Below are positions 16,795-25,212 of a DNA stretch of 64,000 nt, piece by piece (position 1 is the first letter of the stretch; the number at the start of each line of letters is the position of its first letter). Under the pieces are notes generated by a model. That model was not told the DNA's origin. It saw only the letters and a list, made by a program, of their open reading frames with translations, and did not search any database. Made by a program: the position numbers and the translations under genes. Origin of the DNA: an uncultured Clostridia bacterium (GTDB lineage: Bacteria; Bacillota; Clostridia; Christensenellales; Borkfalkiaceae); contig CALVHO010000006.1 in assembly GCA_944328445.1 (NCBI GenBank), forward strand, positions 1-64,000, written 5' to 3'.

Positions 16795-17819
16795 CGCAGC
16801 GAAACTCCTTTGCCCGCCACCGTCGTGCCGATGCGCCAGGCCTGTTCGCCCGCCTCCGCCAGCGCCGAAAGGGCTGCGGAAACGTCCTTTTCCTCCACGC
16901 ACACCACCATGCCGATGCCCATGTTGAAGGTGTTGTAGATCTGCTCGTCGCCGATGCCTGCCTTCTCCTGCATGACGGAGAAGATGGCGGGAACGGGGTA
17001 AGACCCCTTTTCGATCTCGCAGCCGACGCCTTCGGGGAAGATGCGCGGGATGTTCTCGATGAACCCGCCGCCCGTGATGTGCGCGATGCCCTTGACGTGC
17101 ACCTTGCGGATAAGCGAGAGGATGCTCTTGACGTAGATCTTCGTGGGCGTGAGCAATACGTTCAGCAGTTTGTCTTTCAGGCGGTCGTCGTAGCGGAACA
17201 AATCGGGCGCGTTGGCGGAATCGCCGAACAGCCGCCGCACCAGCGAATAGCCGTTGGAATGGATGCCGCTGGACGCGATGCCGATGAGCGCGTCGCCGGG
17301 GCGGATGTCCTTGCCGTTGATGACTTCGCTCTTGTCGACGATGCCCACGGCAAAACCCGCGATGTCGTACTCGCCGTCTGGATAAAACCCGGGCATTTCC
17401 GCCGTTTCACCGCCGATGAGCGCGCAGCCCGCGCGGCGGCAGCCCTCCGCCACGCCCGAGACGACGGTCGCCACCGTTTCGGGCAAGAGCTTGCCCGTGG
17501 CGAAGTAGTCGAGGAAAAAGAGGGGTTTGGCGCCCTGGCAGACGATGTCGTTCACGCACATGGCGACGGCGTCGATGCCGATGGTGTCGTGTTTGCCCGA
17601 AAGGAAGGCGTATTTGAGCTTGGTGCCCACGCCGTCCGTCCCCGCGACGAGCACGGGCTCCTTCATCTTTTCTCCCGCGATGGAATAAAAACCGCCGAAG
17701 GACCCGATGTCGCCGAGGACGTTTTCGTCGAAGGTGGTCTTGACGTGCTTTTTCATCAGCTCGACGGCTTTGTAACCTCTCTCGACGTCCACGCCGCTGT
17801 CTTTGTACGAAATGGCCAT
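16791..17819 (-). CDS. purM: Phosphoribosylformylglycinamidine cyclo-ligase
   Basis: PurM closes the imidazole ring, turning FGAM into AIR with ATP. The 342-residue protein shows YKDSGVDVERGYKAV at the N terminus, the VAGTDGVGTKLKYA nucleotide loop, MCVNDIVCQGAKPLFFLDY, LIGGETAEMPGFY and HITGGGFIENIPR, all standard. It overlaps purN by four bases and follows purF after 21 bases. Confidence 0.97.
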   Translation of the reverse strand: MAISYKDSGVDVERGYKAVELMKKHVKTTFDENVLGDIGSFGGFYSIAGEKMKEPVLVAGTDGVGTKLKYAFLSGKHDTIGIDAVAMCVNDIVCQGAKPLFFLDYFATGKLLPETVATVVSGVAEGCRRAGCALIGGETAEMPGFYPDGEYDIAGFAVGIVDKSEVINGKDIRPGDALIGIASSGIHSNGYSLVRRLFGDSANAPDLFRYDDRLKDKLLNVLLTPTKIYVKSILSLIRKVHVKGIAHITGGGFIENIPRIFPEGVGCEIEKGSYPVPAIFSVMQEKAGIGDEQIYNTFNMGIGMVVCVEEKDVSAALSALAEAGEQAWRIGTTVAGKGVSLR

Positions 17820-17840
17820 AAACTTGCGTTGCTCCTTGGT

Positions 17841-19262
17841 TCAATCAAATTGGGATTTGCTTTCCCGCACCGCCTGCGGCGGGTACGGGCACTGCCCGTC
17901 GAAACAGCCCGTGCAAAAGCCGAGGCGGGCGCCGCGGCAGGACTGTTTGAGTTGTTCCACCGTCATGAATGTGAGCGTATCGGCCCCGATGAAACGGCAG
18001 ATCTCCTCCACCGATTTATTGGCGCCGATCAGCTGCGAATAGTTTTCGATGTCGATGCCGAGGCGGCAGGGATGGCGCACGACGGGCGACGCCGCCATCA
18101 TGTGCACTTCCTTCGCCCCGCCTTCACGCAAGAGCCGCACGATCTTGCGGCTGGTGGTGCCGCGGACGATGGAATCGTCGATGATGATCACGCGCTTGCC
18201 CTCGATGTTGGCGCGCAGTGCGTTGAGCTTGACGCTCACGCTGCTTTCGCGCATGCCCTGCTCGGGCTGGATGAAGGTGCGCCCCACGTAGCGGTTTTTG
18301 GAGAGCGCCTCCACGCAGGGGATGCCCGAGACCTCGGAATAGCCGTGCGCGGCCGCCAGCCCAGAATCGGGCACGCCGCTGACGACGTCCGCCTCGATGC
18401 GGCTGTTGCGGGCGAGGATGTGCCCCGCCTCGCGGCGGGCCGCGTAGACGCTCAGCCCGTCGATGACGCTGTCGGGGCGGGCGAAGTAGACGTATTCAAA
18501 GATGCAGGCCGCGGGCTCCTTCTTTTCGAGAAAATAGGAGCGCTCCCCTTTCGCGTCGACGACGAACACCTCGCCGGGCTGTACGTCCCGCTCGAAGGCT
18601 GCACCCGCCGCGTCGAGGGCGCAGCTCTCGCTGGCGATCACCACGTCGTCGAGGGCGCGGCCGATGGCCAGGGGGCGGATGCCGTACGGGTCGCGCACGG
18701 CGATGAGCTTGTCCGCCGTCATCACGACCAGCGCGTACGAGCCGCACAGCTTCGAGCAGGCGGCCAAAACGCCCTTCACGATGTCCCCGTCGCTGTACTT
18801 GTTGATCAGCAGCGCCAGCACCTCGGAATCGACGGAGGTCTGGAACACGGCGTTGTCGCGGATGAGCTCGGCGCGCAAGGCGGCGGCGTTGGTCAGGTTG
18901 CCGTTGTGCGCCAGCGCCGTGCGCCCGCACTTGCCCGTAAAGACGACGGGTTGCGCGTTCACGGCAAGGCTGGCGCCCGACGTGGAATAGCGCACGTGCC
19001 CGATGGCGATGTCCCCTTCGGGCAGCTGCGAAAGCCGCCCGCCCGAAAACACCTCGGGCACCAGGCCCATGCCCTTGTAGTAATTGATCTTGTCTGCATA
19101 GGCAACGGCGATGCCGCAGCTCTCCTGCCCGCGGTGCTGCAAGGCAAAGAGGCCGTAGTAGACGGTGTGCGCCACGTCGCGCGTCTCGTTGCTGTACACG
19201 CCGAACACGCCGCACTCTTCATGCATGCCGTCGGACGGAAGTTTTCCGTCGCGCAGGTACAT
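17841..19262 (-). CDS. purF: Amidophosphoribosyltransferase
   Basis: PurF catalyses the first committed step of purine synthesis, making phosphoribosylamine from PRPP and glutamine. The 473-residue protein has an N-terminal Ntn-type glutaminase (EECGVFGVYS, with Cys17 presumably exposed by removal of a short propeptide) and a phosphoribosyltransferase domain with VIIIDDSIVRGTTSRKIV. The cysteine-rich tail CRGARLGFCTGCFDGQCPYP is consistent with the iron-sulfur cluster of the Bacillus-type enzyme, together with CRFIGADTL upstream. An internal Met just before EECG (19226) is an alternative start that would leave almost no propeptide. Confidence 0.96.
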   Translation of the reverse strand: MYLRDGKLPSDGMHEECGVFGVYSNETRDVAHTVYYGLFALQHRGQESCGIAVAYADKINYYKGMGLVPEVFSGGRLSQLPEGDIAIGHVRYSTSGASLAVNAQPVVFTGKCGRTALAHNGNLTNAAALRAELIRDNAVFQTSVDSEVLALLINKYSDGDIVKGVLAACSKLCGSYALVVMTADKLIAVRDPYGIRPLAIGRALDDVVIASESCALDAAGAAFERDVQPGEVFVVDAKGERSYFLEKKEPAACIFEYVYFARPDSVIDGLSVYAARREAGHILARNSRIEADVVSGVPDSGLAAAHGYSEVSGIPCVEALSKNRYVGRTFIQPEQGMRESSVSVKLNALRANIEGKRVIIIDDSIVRGTTSRKIVRLLREGGAKEVHMMAASPVVRHPCRLGIDIENYSQLIGANKSVEEICRFIGADTLTFMTVEQLKQSCRGARLGFCTGCFDGQCPYPPQAVRESKSQFD

Positions 19263-19275
19263 ACGCGCGCCCCGC

Positions 19276-19983
19276 TTACTTGCCCGTGAGGCGGGCAAAC
19301 ACTTCTTTGTAAGCGTCCTCCACCCCGCCGAGGTCGCGGCGGAAGCGGTCTTTATCCAGCTTTTCGCCCGTGGTCATGTCCCAGAAACGGCAGGTGTCGG
19401 GCGAGATCTCGTCGGCGAGCAGGATCTGCCCCTTGAAGCGGCCGAATTCCAGCTTGAAATCGATGAGGTCGATGTTGAGGCCCGCGAAGAACTCCTTCAT
19501 CACGTCGTTGACCTTGAAGGCCATCTTTTTGATGGTGTCGATCTCTTCGGGGGTGGCCAGCTCCATGGCCAGCGCGTGGTATTCGTTGATGAGCGGGTCG
19601 CCGAGCTCGTCGCTCTTATAGCTGAACTCAATGACGGTTACGGGCAGTTTTTTGCCCTCGGGAACACCGTAGCGCTTGGAAAAGCTGCCCGCCGCGGTGT
19701 TGCGGATGATCACTTCCAGCGGCACGATCTGCACCTTTTTCACGGCCGTTTCGCGGTCGGAAAGCTCCTCCACGTAATGGGTGGGGATGCCGTGCTGTTC
19801 CATGATCCTGAACATCATGTTGCTCATCTTGTTGTTGATGACGCCCTTGCCCGCGATGGTGCCCTTTTTCAGGCCGTTGAACGCGGTCGCATCGTCCTTA
19901 TAGTCGACGATGACGATGTCGGGATCGTCGGTGGCGAACACCTTTTTCGCCTTGCCTTCGTACAGCTGTCCGAGTTTTTTCAT
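19276..19983 (-). CDS. purC: Phosphoribosylaminoimidazole-succinocarboxamide synthase
   Basis: PurC (SAICAR synthetase) joins CAIR and aspartate with ATP. The 235-residue protein has the N-terminal [10 protein letters not shown] glycine loop, [54 protein letters not shown], and [28 protein letters not shown]. Length and motifs are typical of bacteria. It lies between purE and purF. Confidence 0.97.
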   Translation of the reverse strand: MKKLGQLYEGKAKKVFATDDPDIVIVDYKDDATAFNGLKKGTIAGKGVINNKMSNMMFRIMEQHGIPTHYVEELSDRETAVKKVQIVPLEVIIRNTAAGSFSKRYGVPEGKKLPVTVIEFSYKSDELGDPLINEYHALAMELATPEEIDTIKKMAFKVNDVMKEFFAGLNIDLIDFKLEFGRFKGQILLADEISPDTCRFWDMTTGEKLDKDRFRRDLGGVEDAYKEVFARLTGK

Positions 19984-20019
19984 GGTATGACCTCCGAAAA
20001 ATTTTGACGTGATGAAAGG

Positions 20020-20517
20020 TTATTGGCCCTGCAATTCGTTTTGCAGCGCCGCGTCGTCGGCCGCGATCTTGGCGGCCATCTGCGCCTTGTACTCTTTGAG
20101 CTTCGCCCCGATGGCGGGATAGCGCAGGGCAAGGATCTGCAAGGCCAGAAGGCCCGCGTTTTCCCCGCCGTTCACGCCCACCGTGGCCACGGGGATGCCC
20201 GAAGGCATCTGCACGATGGACAGCAGGCTGTCCAGCCCGCCCATCATGTCCGTCTTGACGGGCAGCCCGATGACGGGCAGCGTCGTATAGGCGGCGATGA
20301 CCCCGCCGAGGTGCGCGGCCTTGCCCGCCGCGCAGACGATCACCTCGACGCCGTCCGCTTCCGCGCCCGCCGCAAAGGCGTGCGCCTCGTCGGGCGTGCG
20401 GTGGGCGGAGATCACGCGCACCTGCGTTTCCACCCCGAACTTTTTCAACACTTCTACGGCGGGCTTGACCACCGCGAAGTCGGACTTGCTCCCCATCAGG
20501 ATCGCTGCTTTTGCCAT
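20020..20517 (-). CDS. purE: N5-carboxyaminoimidazole ribonucleotide mutase, class I-like PurE
   Basis: PurE converts N5-CAIR to CAIR. The 165-residue protein starts MAKAAILMGSKSDFAVV and has VRVISAHRTPDEAHAFA, VIVCAAGKAAHLGGVIAAYT, LPVIGLPVK and SIVQMPSGIPVATV, the class I pattern rather than the class II AIR-carboxylase pattern. PurK, the usual class I partner, is not in the window. It is the first gene of the purine operon; AAAAAAGGAG lies nine bases before the ATG. I could not place a convincing promoter in the 72 bases separating it from the divergent membrane protein gene, and no purine riboswitch is visible there. Confidence 0.93.
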   Translation of the reverse strand: MAKAAILMGSKSDFAVVKPAVEVLKKFGVETQVRVISAHRTPDEAHAFAAGAEADGVEVIVCAAGKAAHLGGVIAAYTTLPVIGLPVKTDMMGGLDSLLSIVQMPSGIPVATVGVNGGENAGLLALQILALRYPAIGAKLKEYKAQMAAKIAADDAALQNELQGQ

Positions 20518-20589
20518 CGTGCCTTCGCTCCTTTTTTTTGATTAAAACCGCCCCGCGCTGCGCATACTCAGCGGCGAGGAGAATTTGCG

Positions 20590-20886
20590 ATGTTGCTGCC
20601 CTACCTGCTCTTGGCCGCCTATCTGCTGGCCGTCAACCTGTACGCCTTCCTTTGGGTGCGCACGCAGCGGCGCGCGGCCGAAGGGCGGGCAAGGGGCGGA
20701 AGCGGAAACGCGCGGCTGCTGCTGGCGGGGCTTTTGGGCGGCGCGCTCGGCGGCTACATCGCCATGCTGGCGCTGCGCTTCAAGACGGATAACCTGCTGC
20801 CCATGCTTTTGCTGCCCCTCATGATCGTGCTCAACGGCTACCTCGTATACGCGCTGGTGCGCGGCGGTTGGGCGGTCCTGCGCTGA
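20590..20886 (+). CDS. DUF1294 family small membrane protein
   Basis: A 98-residue membrane protein with the DUF1294 pattern: an N-terminal helix (LLPYLLLAAYLLAVNLYAFL), a short basic loop ending in RLLLAGLLGGALGGYIAMLAL, the FKTDN segment, then a C-terminal pair of hydrophobic stretches. Function is unknown in the family. GGAG lies upstream of the ATG. It is divergent from purE with only 72 bases between, so the two may share a regulatory region; nothing in the sequence links it to purines. Confidence 0.75.
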   Translation: MLLPYLLLAAYLLAVNLYAFLWVRTQRRAAEGRARGGSGNARLLLAGLLGGALGGYIAMLALRFKTDNLLPMLLLPLMIVLNGYLVYALVRGGWAVLR

Positions 20887-20934
20887 ACGCGGCCTGCCCT
20901 TTTTCTGCAAAGCTCCCGAAAAGCGCGCCCGCGC

Positions 20935-20989
20935 AAGAAAGAAAGCAGGGGCCGCACGGCGCGCGGAAGGCGCCGCAGGTACCTGCTTT
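20935..20989 (-). terminator. Terminator-like hairpin after the 34-codon frame
   Basis: Minus strand AAAGCAGG (20989-20982) pairs with CCTGCTTT (20949-20942); the enclosed 32 bases form a further GC-rich stem, and CTTTCTT follows. It begins at the stop codon of the 34-codon frame, as expected for a short transcript. Confidence 0.55.
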
Positions 20990-21092
20990 ACGGCCGCATA
21001 TAGCCCGCGAGGGTGCGCTGCGCCGGCCCTGCCGCAAAGGCGCGGCACGGGCAGCCGTACAGGACGGACTTGCTGGGCAAACTTTCCACCAT
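20988..21092 (-). CDS. Possible 34-residue microprotein
   Basis: A short frame starting MVESLPSKSVLYGC and containing a CPC motif (YGCPCRAF), ending in a basic-aromatic tail. AGAGG lies eight bases before the ATG. It is flanked by a TTGGAA-N16-TATACT promoter about 75 bases upstream and a hairpin terminator directly at its stop, which is why I list it. I do not recognise the peptide. It could equally be a passenger frame within a small regulatory RNA of about 220 bases. Conservation of the frame in relatives would decide. Confidence 0.4.
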   Translation of the reverse strand: MVESLPSKSVLYGCPCRAFAAGPAQRTLAGYMRP

Positions 21093-21164
21093 CGGCGTTT
21101 CCTCTTGCTCCGCCTCGGCGGAGCTTGTACACGGCGCAAGGGCAAGCCCTTGTACCGCCTGTAT

Positions 21165-21192
21165 AGTATACCACAAAATACGGCTTTTCCAA
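21165..21192 (-). promoter_or_regulatory. Promoter of the putative short transcript
   Basis: Minus strand TTGGAA (21192-21187), 16-base spacer, TATACT (21170-21165), with TTTTGTGG before the -10 box, the same extension as at nrdR. Confidence 0.68.
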
Positions 21193-21284
21193 ACTGTTTG
21201 GGCACGCTTTGCAAAAATTTTTTCACAACGCGCGGGGCGCGGCGGAAGGAACGTCCCCTTTCCGCGCCCGAAAGACGGCAAACG

Positions 21285-21312
21285 GCCGCAGCGGCAAGTG
21301 CCGCTGCGGCCG
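21285..21312 (-). terminator. Hairpin after the 71-codon gene
   Basis: GGCCGCAGCGGC pairs with GCCGCTGCGGCC around an ACTT loop, 11 bases after the stop codon at 21323. The U-tract is poor (GTTTGCC), so efficiency is uncertain. Confidence 0.6.
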
Positions 21313-21322
21313 CCTTTCGGCA

Positions 21323-21538
21323 TTATTTACTCTTTTCGGACTCTTTGGTCGCCGCTTCTGCGGGCACTTCTGCCGCGGCGGCATTGCCGGACGCCTTCAA
21401 CAGGTCGCGGATCTCGGCCAGGAGGTCTTCGACGGCGGGCTTGGCGGGCGCGGCGGGGGCAGCAGCCTCGGCGGGCGCGGCTTCCTGCGCGGCGGCCTCT
21501 TCGATCTCCTTCTTCGCCTTCTTTTCCTTCTCTGCCAT
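21323..21538 (-). CDS. Small Ala/Glu/Lys-rich hypothetical protein
   Basis: A 71-residue protein with a charged N terminus (MAEKEKKAKKEIEE), an Ala/Pro-rich linker and a short amphipathic helix (VEDLLAEIRDLLKA), then another Ala/Glu-rich tail. There is no membrane segment and no recognisable domain. It resembles the low-complexity tails seen on other proteins in this window. It starts 13 bases after the Cof-type hydrolase gene and is probably co-transcribed with it; a hairpin follows. It may be a structural or adaptor peptide; that is a guess. Confidence 0.6.
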   Translation of the reverse strand: MAEKEKKAKKEIEEAAAQEAAPAEAAAPAAPAKPAVEDLLAEIRDLLKASGNAAAAEVPAEAATKESEKSK

Positions 21539-21551
21539 GGTAAAAACCCAC

Positions 21552-22382
21552 TCAGATGTATTTATTCAGGTTCGAGGCGATGAATTTCGCCACGGAATCC
21601 TCTTCCGAATAGCCGATCACGCCCGTCGCGGCCGCTTGCAGGGCGGCGTCGGCGTTTTTCACGGCATAGCTCTCGTCGGCGGCGGCAAAGAGCGTCCTGT
21701 CGTTGGGCGCGTCGCCGAACACGACGAGCTTTTCCGCCCCCAAGATGTCTTTCAGCCGCGCAGCGGCCGCGCCCTTCGACGTCGTCGCGGGCATGATCTC
21801 GCACCAGTAATCGGTGTGGTAGGTCTCGCGTTCGTAAATGCAGCGGATGTCCGCACGGGTGCAAAGTTCGCCGTACAGCGCGTCCAGCCGTTCCTTTGCC
21901 TCGATGCAGTTGAAATAAAAAAAGTCGGCGCCGAACAGGTCCTCCTGTTCACGGATGGGATAAAAGCGCGCATCCCCAGCCCGCCGCACGAGGTAGCGCT
22001 GCATCCCGCTCGACTCCTTCCCCCCGACCCAGGAGACGCGCTCGGCGCCGTCGTGGAAGGAATAAATGAAGGGATGGATGTCGTACCGGGCGAAGAGCTC
22101 GCGCAGATAGCACAGCTGCTCCACCGTGAAATGGTTGTTGTAGAGCACTTCCTTGGTGTGCGGGTGCATGATGAGCGCGCCGTTGTATAGGATGACGGGA
22201 AGGTTCTGCCGCAGGCCCCAGCAGGCCTTGGCCGCCGAATTGAGCGAGCGCGCCGTCGCGTACGTGAACGCGAGCCCGTTTTCGTCGACCATGCGGTTGA
22301 TCTCTCCGAGGGTATAAGCGGATACAGTTTCTTGCGCCGTCAATAAAGTCCCGTCCAAGTCAGAAATAAACAGCGTTTTCAT
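21552..22382 (-). CDS. Cof-type HAD-superfamily hydrolase
   Basis: A 276-residue phosphatase of the Cof/class IIB HAD family, probably acting on sugar phosphates or related metabolites. Motif I is LFISDLDGTLLT (catalytic Asp pair), motif II the ATARSLNSA Ser/Thr region, and motif IV VVFGDAPNDRTLFAAAD. The cap region is between, including GALIMHPHT. The substrate cannot be read from the sequence. The ATG at 22382 follows the promoter at 22450-22478. The 71-residue protein gene follows closely. Confidence 0.9.
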   Translation of the reverse strand: MKTLFISDLDGTLLTAQETVSAYTLGEINRMVDENGLAFTYATARSLNSAAKACWGLRQNLPVILYNGALIMHPHTKEVLYNNHFTVEQLCYLRELFARYDIHPFIYSFHDGAERVSWVGGKESSGMQRYLVRRAGDARFYPIREQEDLFGADFFYFNCIEAKERLDALYGELCTRADIRCIYERETYHTDYWCEIMPATTSKGAAAARLKDILGAEKLVVFGDAPNDRTLFAAADESYAVKNADAALQAAATGVIGYSEEDSVAKFIASNLNKYI

Positions 22383-22449
22383 GAATACCTGCCCATATCG
22401 GACAAAGCCCGCCGCGGGCGGGCACATGCCGTTTCGCTTTACAAATGCA

Positions 22450-22478
22450 AGTATACCACACATTTCTCCGAAATGCAA
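22450..22478 (-). promoter_or_regulatory. Promoter of the Cof-type hydrolase gene
   Basis: Minus strand TTGCAT (22478-22473), 17-base spacer, TATACT (22455-22450), preceded by TGTGTGG. Confidence 0.78.
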
Positions 22479-22522
22479 GCCAAACGGCGCGCAAAACGCA
22501 TTTTTCGGGCGTGCGTAAAAAG

Positions 22523-22548
22523 ACCGCCCGCGGCGGCGCGGGCGGAAA
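22523..22548 (-). terminator. Terminator of the ABC importer operon
   Basis: On the minus strand CCGCCCGC and GCGGGCGG form a stem separated by a short GC loop, followed by TCTTTTT, about ten bases after the ATPase gene stop at 22556. Confidence 0.88.
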
Positions 22549-22555
22549 CGTACGT

Positions 22556-23236
22556 TTATGACCCGCCGAGCAGGGCCTGCACGACGGCGTCTTTGAAGGG
22601 CGAAGGCTGCCCGTAGGCGCGGGGCGGTTCGCCCTCGGCGCAGATGTCGGCCGCCACCTTCCCGCCGCGCAGCACCACCGCGCGGTGGGCGAGCATACAG
22701 GCCTCCTCCGCGTCGTGCGTGACGAACACGGCCGTGCGCCGCTCCTCCCGCCACAGGCGGCAAAACACGTCGATGAGGCGGATCTTCAAGGCGGTGTCGA
22801 GAGAGGAAAAGGGTTCGTCCATGAGGATGAGCCGCGAAGGGTATGCGAAGGCGCGCGCGATCGAAACGCGCTGCGCCTGCCCGCCCGAAAGCTCGCAAGG
22901 GTATGCGTTCTCCTTTCCGCCCAGCTCCACTTTTTCCAGCATTTCGGAGATCTTCCGCCGCTCCTCGCCCTTGCCGAGCACGAGCGCGATGTTGCCGCGG
23001 ACGGTCAGGTTGGGGACGAGCCGCTCCTCCTGAAAGATGTACGAGATCTTTCCGGGCACGTTTTCGATGCGCCCCTCGTACGGAGTGAGGCCCGCGAGCA
23101 TGTTCAAGACGGTGGTCTTGCCGCAGCCCGAAGCTCCCAGCAGGCAGGTGATCTTCCCCTCTTCAAAGGACAGCGAAAAATCTTTGTACACGGCGGTATC
23201 GCCGTACGATTTGGTGATGTTTTTCAGCTCGATCAT
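22556..23236 (-). CDS. ABC transporter ATP-binding protein (NitT/TauT type)
   Basis: A 226-residue ATPase that powers the importer encoded with it. Walker A is GASGCGKTT, the signature is LSGGQAQRVSIARAF, Walker B LILMDEPFSSLD, and the H-loop is VFVTHDAEEA. It starts MIELKNITKSYGD at 23236, overlapping the permease gene by four bases; an open frame runs 15 codons further upstream without support. Length is a little short for the family but complete. It is the last gene of the operon. Confidence 0.93.
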   Translation of the reverse strand: MIELKNITKSYGDTAVYKDFSLSFEEGKITCLLGASGCGKTTVLNMLAGLTPYEGRIENVPGKISYIFQEERLVPNLTVRGNIALVLGKGEERRKISEMLEKVELGGKENAYPCELSGGQAQRVSIARAFAYPSRLILMDEPFSSLDTALKIRLIDVFCRLWREERRTAVFVTHDAEEACMLAHRAVVLRGGKVAADICAEGEPPRAYGQPSPFKDAVVQALLGGS

Positions 23237-24054
23237 CGGCGCACCTCCCTCGGCTTTTTGTGGCCGCGGCCCGTTTTCCACACGTCCGTGATGCGCGTGA
23301 GCTGCCCGAGCGCGAACTCGATGAGCCCGCCCGTGACCAGGACGACGAGCGTCAGCGCGAACATGCGCGCGACGGAGACGGGGTCGGGATAGCTGCCCGC
23401 GTCCTGCATCATCCAGCCCAGCGCGTTGTACGTGTGCGCGAGGATCTCGGCCGAGACGGCCACCTTGACCGACAGCGAAAAATTGGGCCCCGCCTGCGCG
23501 AACAGCGAAGGCAGCATCTGCGGCACGGCGATGCGGAAGATGCGGTCAAAGCGCGAAAGGCGGTACACCTTTGCCATATCCAACAGCTTCGGGTCGATGG
23601 CGCGGTAGGCCGCAGAAAGCTGCGCGTAGGAGACGGGAAAGAGCATCAAAAAGGTGACGATGACGGGCACGGTGTGCTTGGAGAACCAGAGCACGAGCAT
23701 GAGCGTCACGGCCAGGGTGGGCACGGTGCGCAGCACCGCGACGAAGGGCGCGAGAAAGGAGCGGCACTTGCCGCTCAGCGCGCCCAGCGCCACCCCCGCC
23801 ACGGCGCAGGCATAGGCCAGCAGCCAGCCCTCGGCCGCGCGCAGCAGCGTCAGCGCGAAGGAACGCCAAAAGAACCCCTCCGTGAGGAGCTCTCCGAGGC
23901 CGCGCAGCGTCGCCCAGAAGGAGGGCAGGACGTAATCGTTGCCGACGGCGGCGTAGGCGACGAGCCACGCCGCCCACATGACGAGCACGGCCAGCAGCGA
24001 AAACAAGACGTTGCACGCCCTGCCCGCCCAAAACGAACGCAGCTTTTCCCTCAT
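23233..24054 (-). CDS. ABC transporter permease (NitT/TauT type)
   Basis: A 273-residue inner-membrane permease with about six hydrophobic segments. The binding-protein-dependent transport domain occupies the middle; the coupling EAA-like loop is around AAYRAIDPKLLDMAKVYRLSRFDRIFRIAVPQMLPS. It resembles SsuC/TauC/ThiX permeases. It lies between the binding protein and the ATPase, overlapping both by four bases, so the three are certainly one transcript. The substrate is not determinable from it. Confidence 0.92.
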   Translation of the reverse strand: MREKLRSFWAGRACNVLFSLLAVLVMWAAWLVAYAAVGNDYVLPSFWATLRGLGELLTEGFFWRSFALTLLRAAEGWLLAYACAVAGVALGALSGKCRSFLAPFVAVLRTVPTLAVTLMLVLWFSKHTVPVIVTFLMLFPVSYAQLSAAYRAIDPKLLDMAKVYRLSRFDRIFRIAVPQMLPSLFAQAGPNFSLSVKVAVSAEILAHTYNALGWMMQDAGSYPDPVSVARMFALTLVVLVTGGLIEFALGQLTRITDVWKTGRGHKKPREVRR

Positions 24055-25133
24055 GCGGCGTCCGCCTGCGGCGTGTAGAAGAAGGCGTCTTGGGCGGCGA
24101 ACGTCTTGCCCGCGGCGGCGGACAGTTCGGCCAGCAGGCCGTTCACGCGGTCTTTGATGGCGGCGGCCGCCTCAAAGCGGATGGCGCAGCGTTCCAGCAC
24201 CTGCGGCGTGAGGTCGGTCTCGTTGAAGGTGGGCGCCGAGCCCTCTTTGGCGAAGTGCCCCGTCACGGCGTCGTACAGCGTCTTGGCGGGCGCGGTCCCG
24301 ATCCACGTCGCGTTGGCCGCCACCGCGGCGGTAAACGCCTCGATGAAGGCGGGAGAGCTCTCGATGAGTTCGGTCTTGGCCACCAGCACGGCCTGCGGGT
24401 ACCCCCGTTCGCCGTACAGCGCCTGCATGTCTCCCGCCACGGACAGCTTTCCGCTGCTCGTTTTGCGGTTGACGACGGGCTCGGCCGCGATCATGAGATC
24501 GTACGGCGCCGTGGGGACGATCGCCGTGCCGTCCACCGAATAGAGGTAGGCCTTTTTGGTCTCGTTCTCCTCGTCCGCGTCCTGCCGCACTTCAAACTCA
24601 ACATCGTACTTGGACAGCACGGTGCGCAGGATGTACCCGACAAAATTGTCCAATTGCAGGCAGCCGATCTTTTTGCCTTGGAACATCTCCTTCGCGTTTT
24701 GGGAAGTGATCTTTACCTCCCCATTTGCGGAAAGGATGTAGATGTTGCCGTGCGTGACCGCGCCGAGCATCTTGTACGTTTCCCCCGTGCCGAGCAGGTT
24801 CGCCGCCGCATTGACGGGCAGCACGGCGATGTCCGCCTTGGGCTCTTTGCCCGTCACGTAGGTCTGGATAGTGGATGCGTCGACGACGTTGTAATCGGGC
24901 TTGAACACGGCCGCATCCTCCCCTTCGCCGACGGTGAACTGCTTTTCCTCGCTCATCAGCTGCGCCATGGCAAGGGCGGGCGCGCCGTCGGGCATGTACA
25001 CGCTGAGCGCGGTCTCGCTGCCCGTAGCCGTGTTTCCGGGAGGCGGGGGCGTCTCGTCGTCACAGGCGGCGAGGGCGAAAACGCCCAGGGCGAGCAACAG
25101 GCACGCAAACAATACTGCCAATGTCTTTTTCAT
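24051..25133 (-). CDS. ABC transporter substrate-binding lipoprotein (NMT1/SsuA-like)
   Basis: A 360-residue lipoprotein with signal peptide and lipobox ending at Cys24 (ALAACDDE). The mature protein matches the NitT/TauT/ThiY binding-protein fold: LSVYMPDGAPALAMAQLM, STIQTYVTGKEPKADIAVLPVNAAANLL and a ligand-site GKKIGCLQLDN segment. The family imports nitrate, taurine or other sulfonates, or the thiamin precursor HMP, and sequence alone does not choose. No TPP riboswitch motifs are in the leader, which argues weakly against HMP. It is the first gene behind the structured leader at 25134-25298. Confidence 0.88.
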   Translation of the reverse strand: MKKTLAVLFACLLLALGVFALAACDDETPPPPGNTATGSETALSVYMPDGAPALAMAQLMSEEKQFTVGEGEDAAVFKPDYNVVDASTIQTYVTGKEPKADIAVLPVNAAANLLGTGETYKMLGAVTHGNIYILSANGEVKITSQNAKEMFQGKKIGCLQLDNFVGYILRTVLSKYDVEFEVRQDADEENETKKAYLYSVDGTAIVPTAPYDLMIAAEPVVNRKTSSGKLSVAGDMQALYGERGYPQAVLVAKTELIESSPAFIEAFTAAVAANATWIGTAPAKTLYDAVTGHFAKEGSAPTFNETDLTPQVLERCAIRFEAAAAIKDRVNGLLAELSAAAGKTFAAQDAFFYTPQADAA

Positions 25134-25170
25134 GATATCTCCTTCGGGAATCGCCGTGATTTACCCGCCG

Positions 25171-25212
25171 AAAAGAGAAAAGCCCTCCTTTCCGCCGCGG
25201 CAAAAAAGGAGG
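25171..25212 (-). terminator. Intrinsic-terminator hairpin in the ABC importer leader
   Basis: On the minus strand CCTCCTTT (25212-25205) pairs perfectly with AAAGGAGG (25191-25184), with GCCGCGGC stacked within, followed by GCTTTTCTCTTTT. It lies between the promoter and the first gene, about 40 bases before the ATG, as in attenuators and riboswitches. Confidence 0.72.

Larger units (their letters stand above)
20887..21322. other. Intergenic region with a probable short transcript
   Basis: This 436-base stretch has no conserved gene. On the minus strand it contains a promoter (21165-21192), a structured leader (CTCCGCC/GGCGGAG hairpin and AAGGGC/GCCCTT hairpin), a 34-codon frame (20988-21092) and a terminator-like hairpin (20935-20989). 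Next to the 71-codon gene is a further hairpin at 21285-21312. I checked for SRP, RNase P and 6S RNA landmarks and saw none. Confidence 0.5.

Noticed and set aside
20518-20589. Shared promoter or purine riboswitch for purE and the divergent membrane gene
   Set aside because: Only weak -10 and -35 fragments with wrong spacing; no aptamer core.
20887-21200. 6S RNA, SRP RNA or RNase P RNA in the empty region
   Set aside because: No GGAAGGAAGC-type SRP loop, no RNase P core words, and no long bulged stem of the 6S kind could be drawn.
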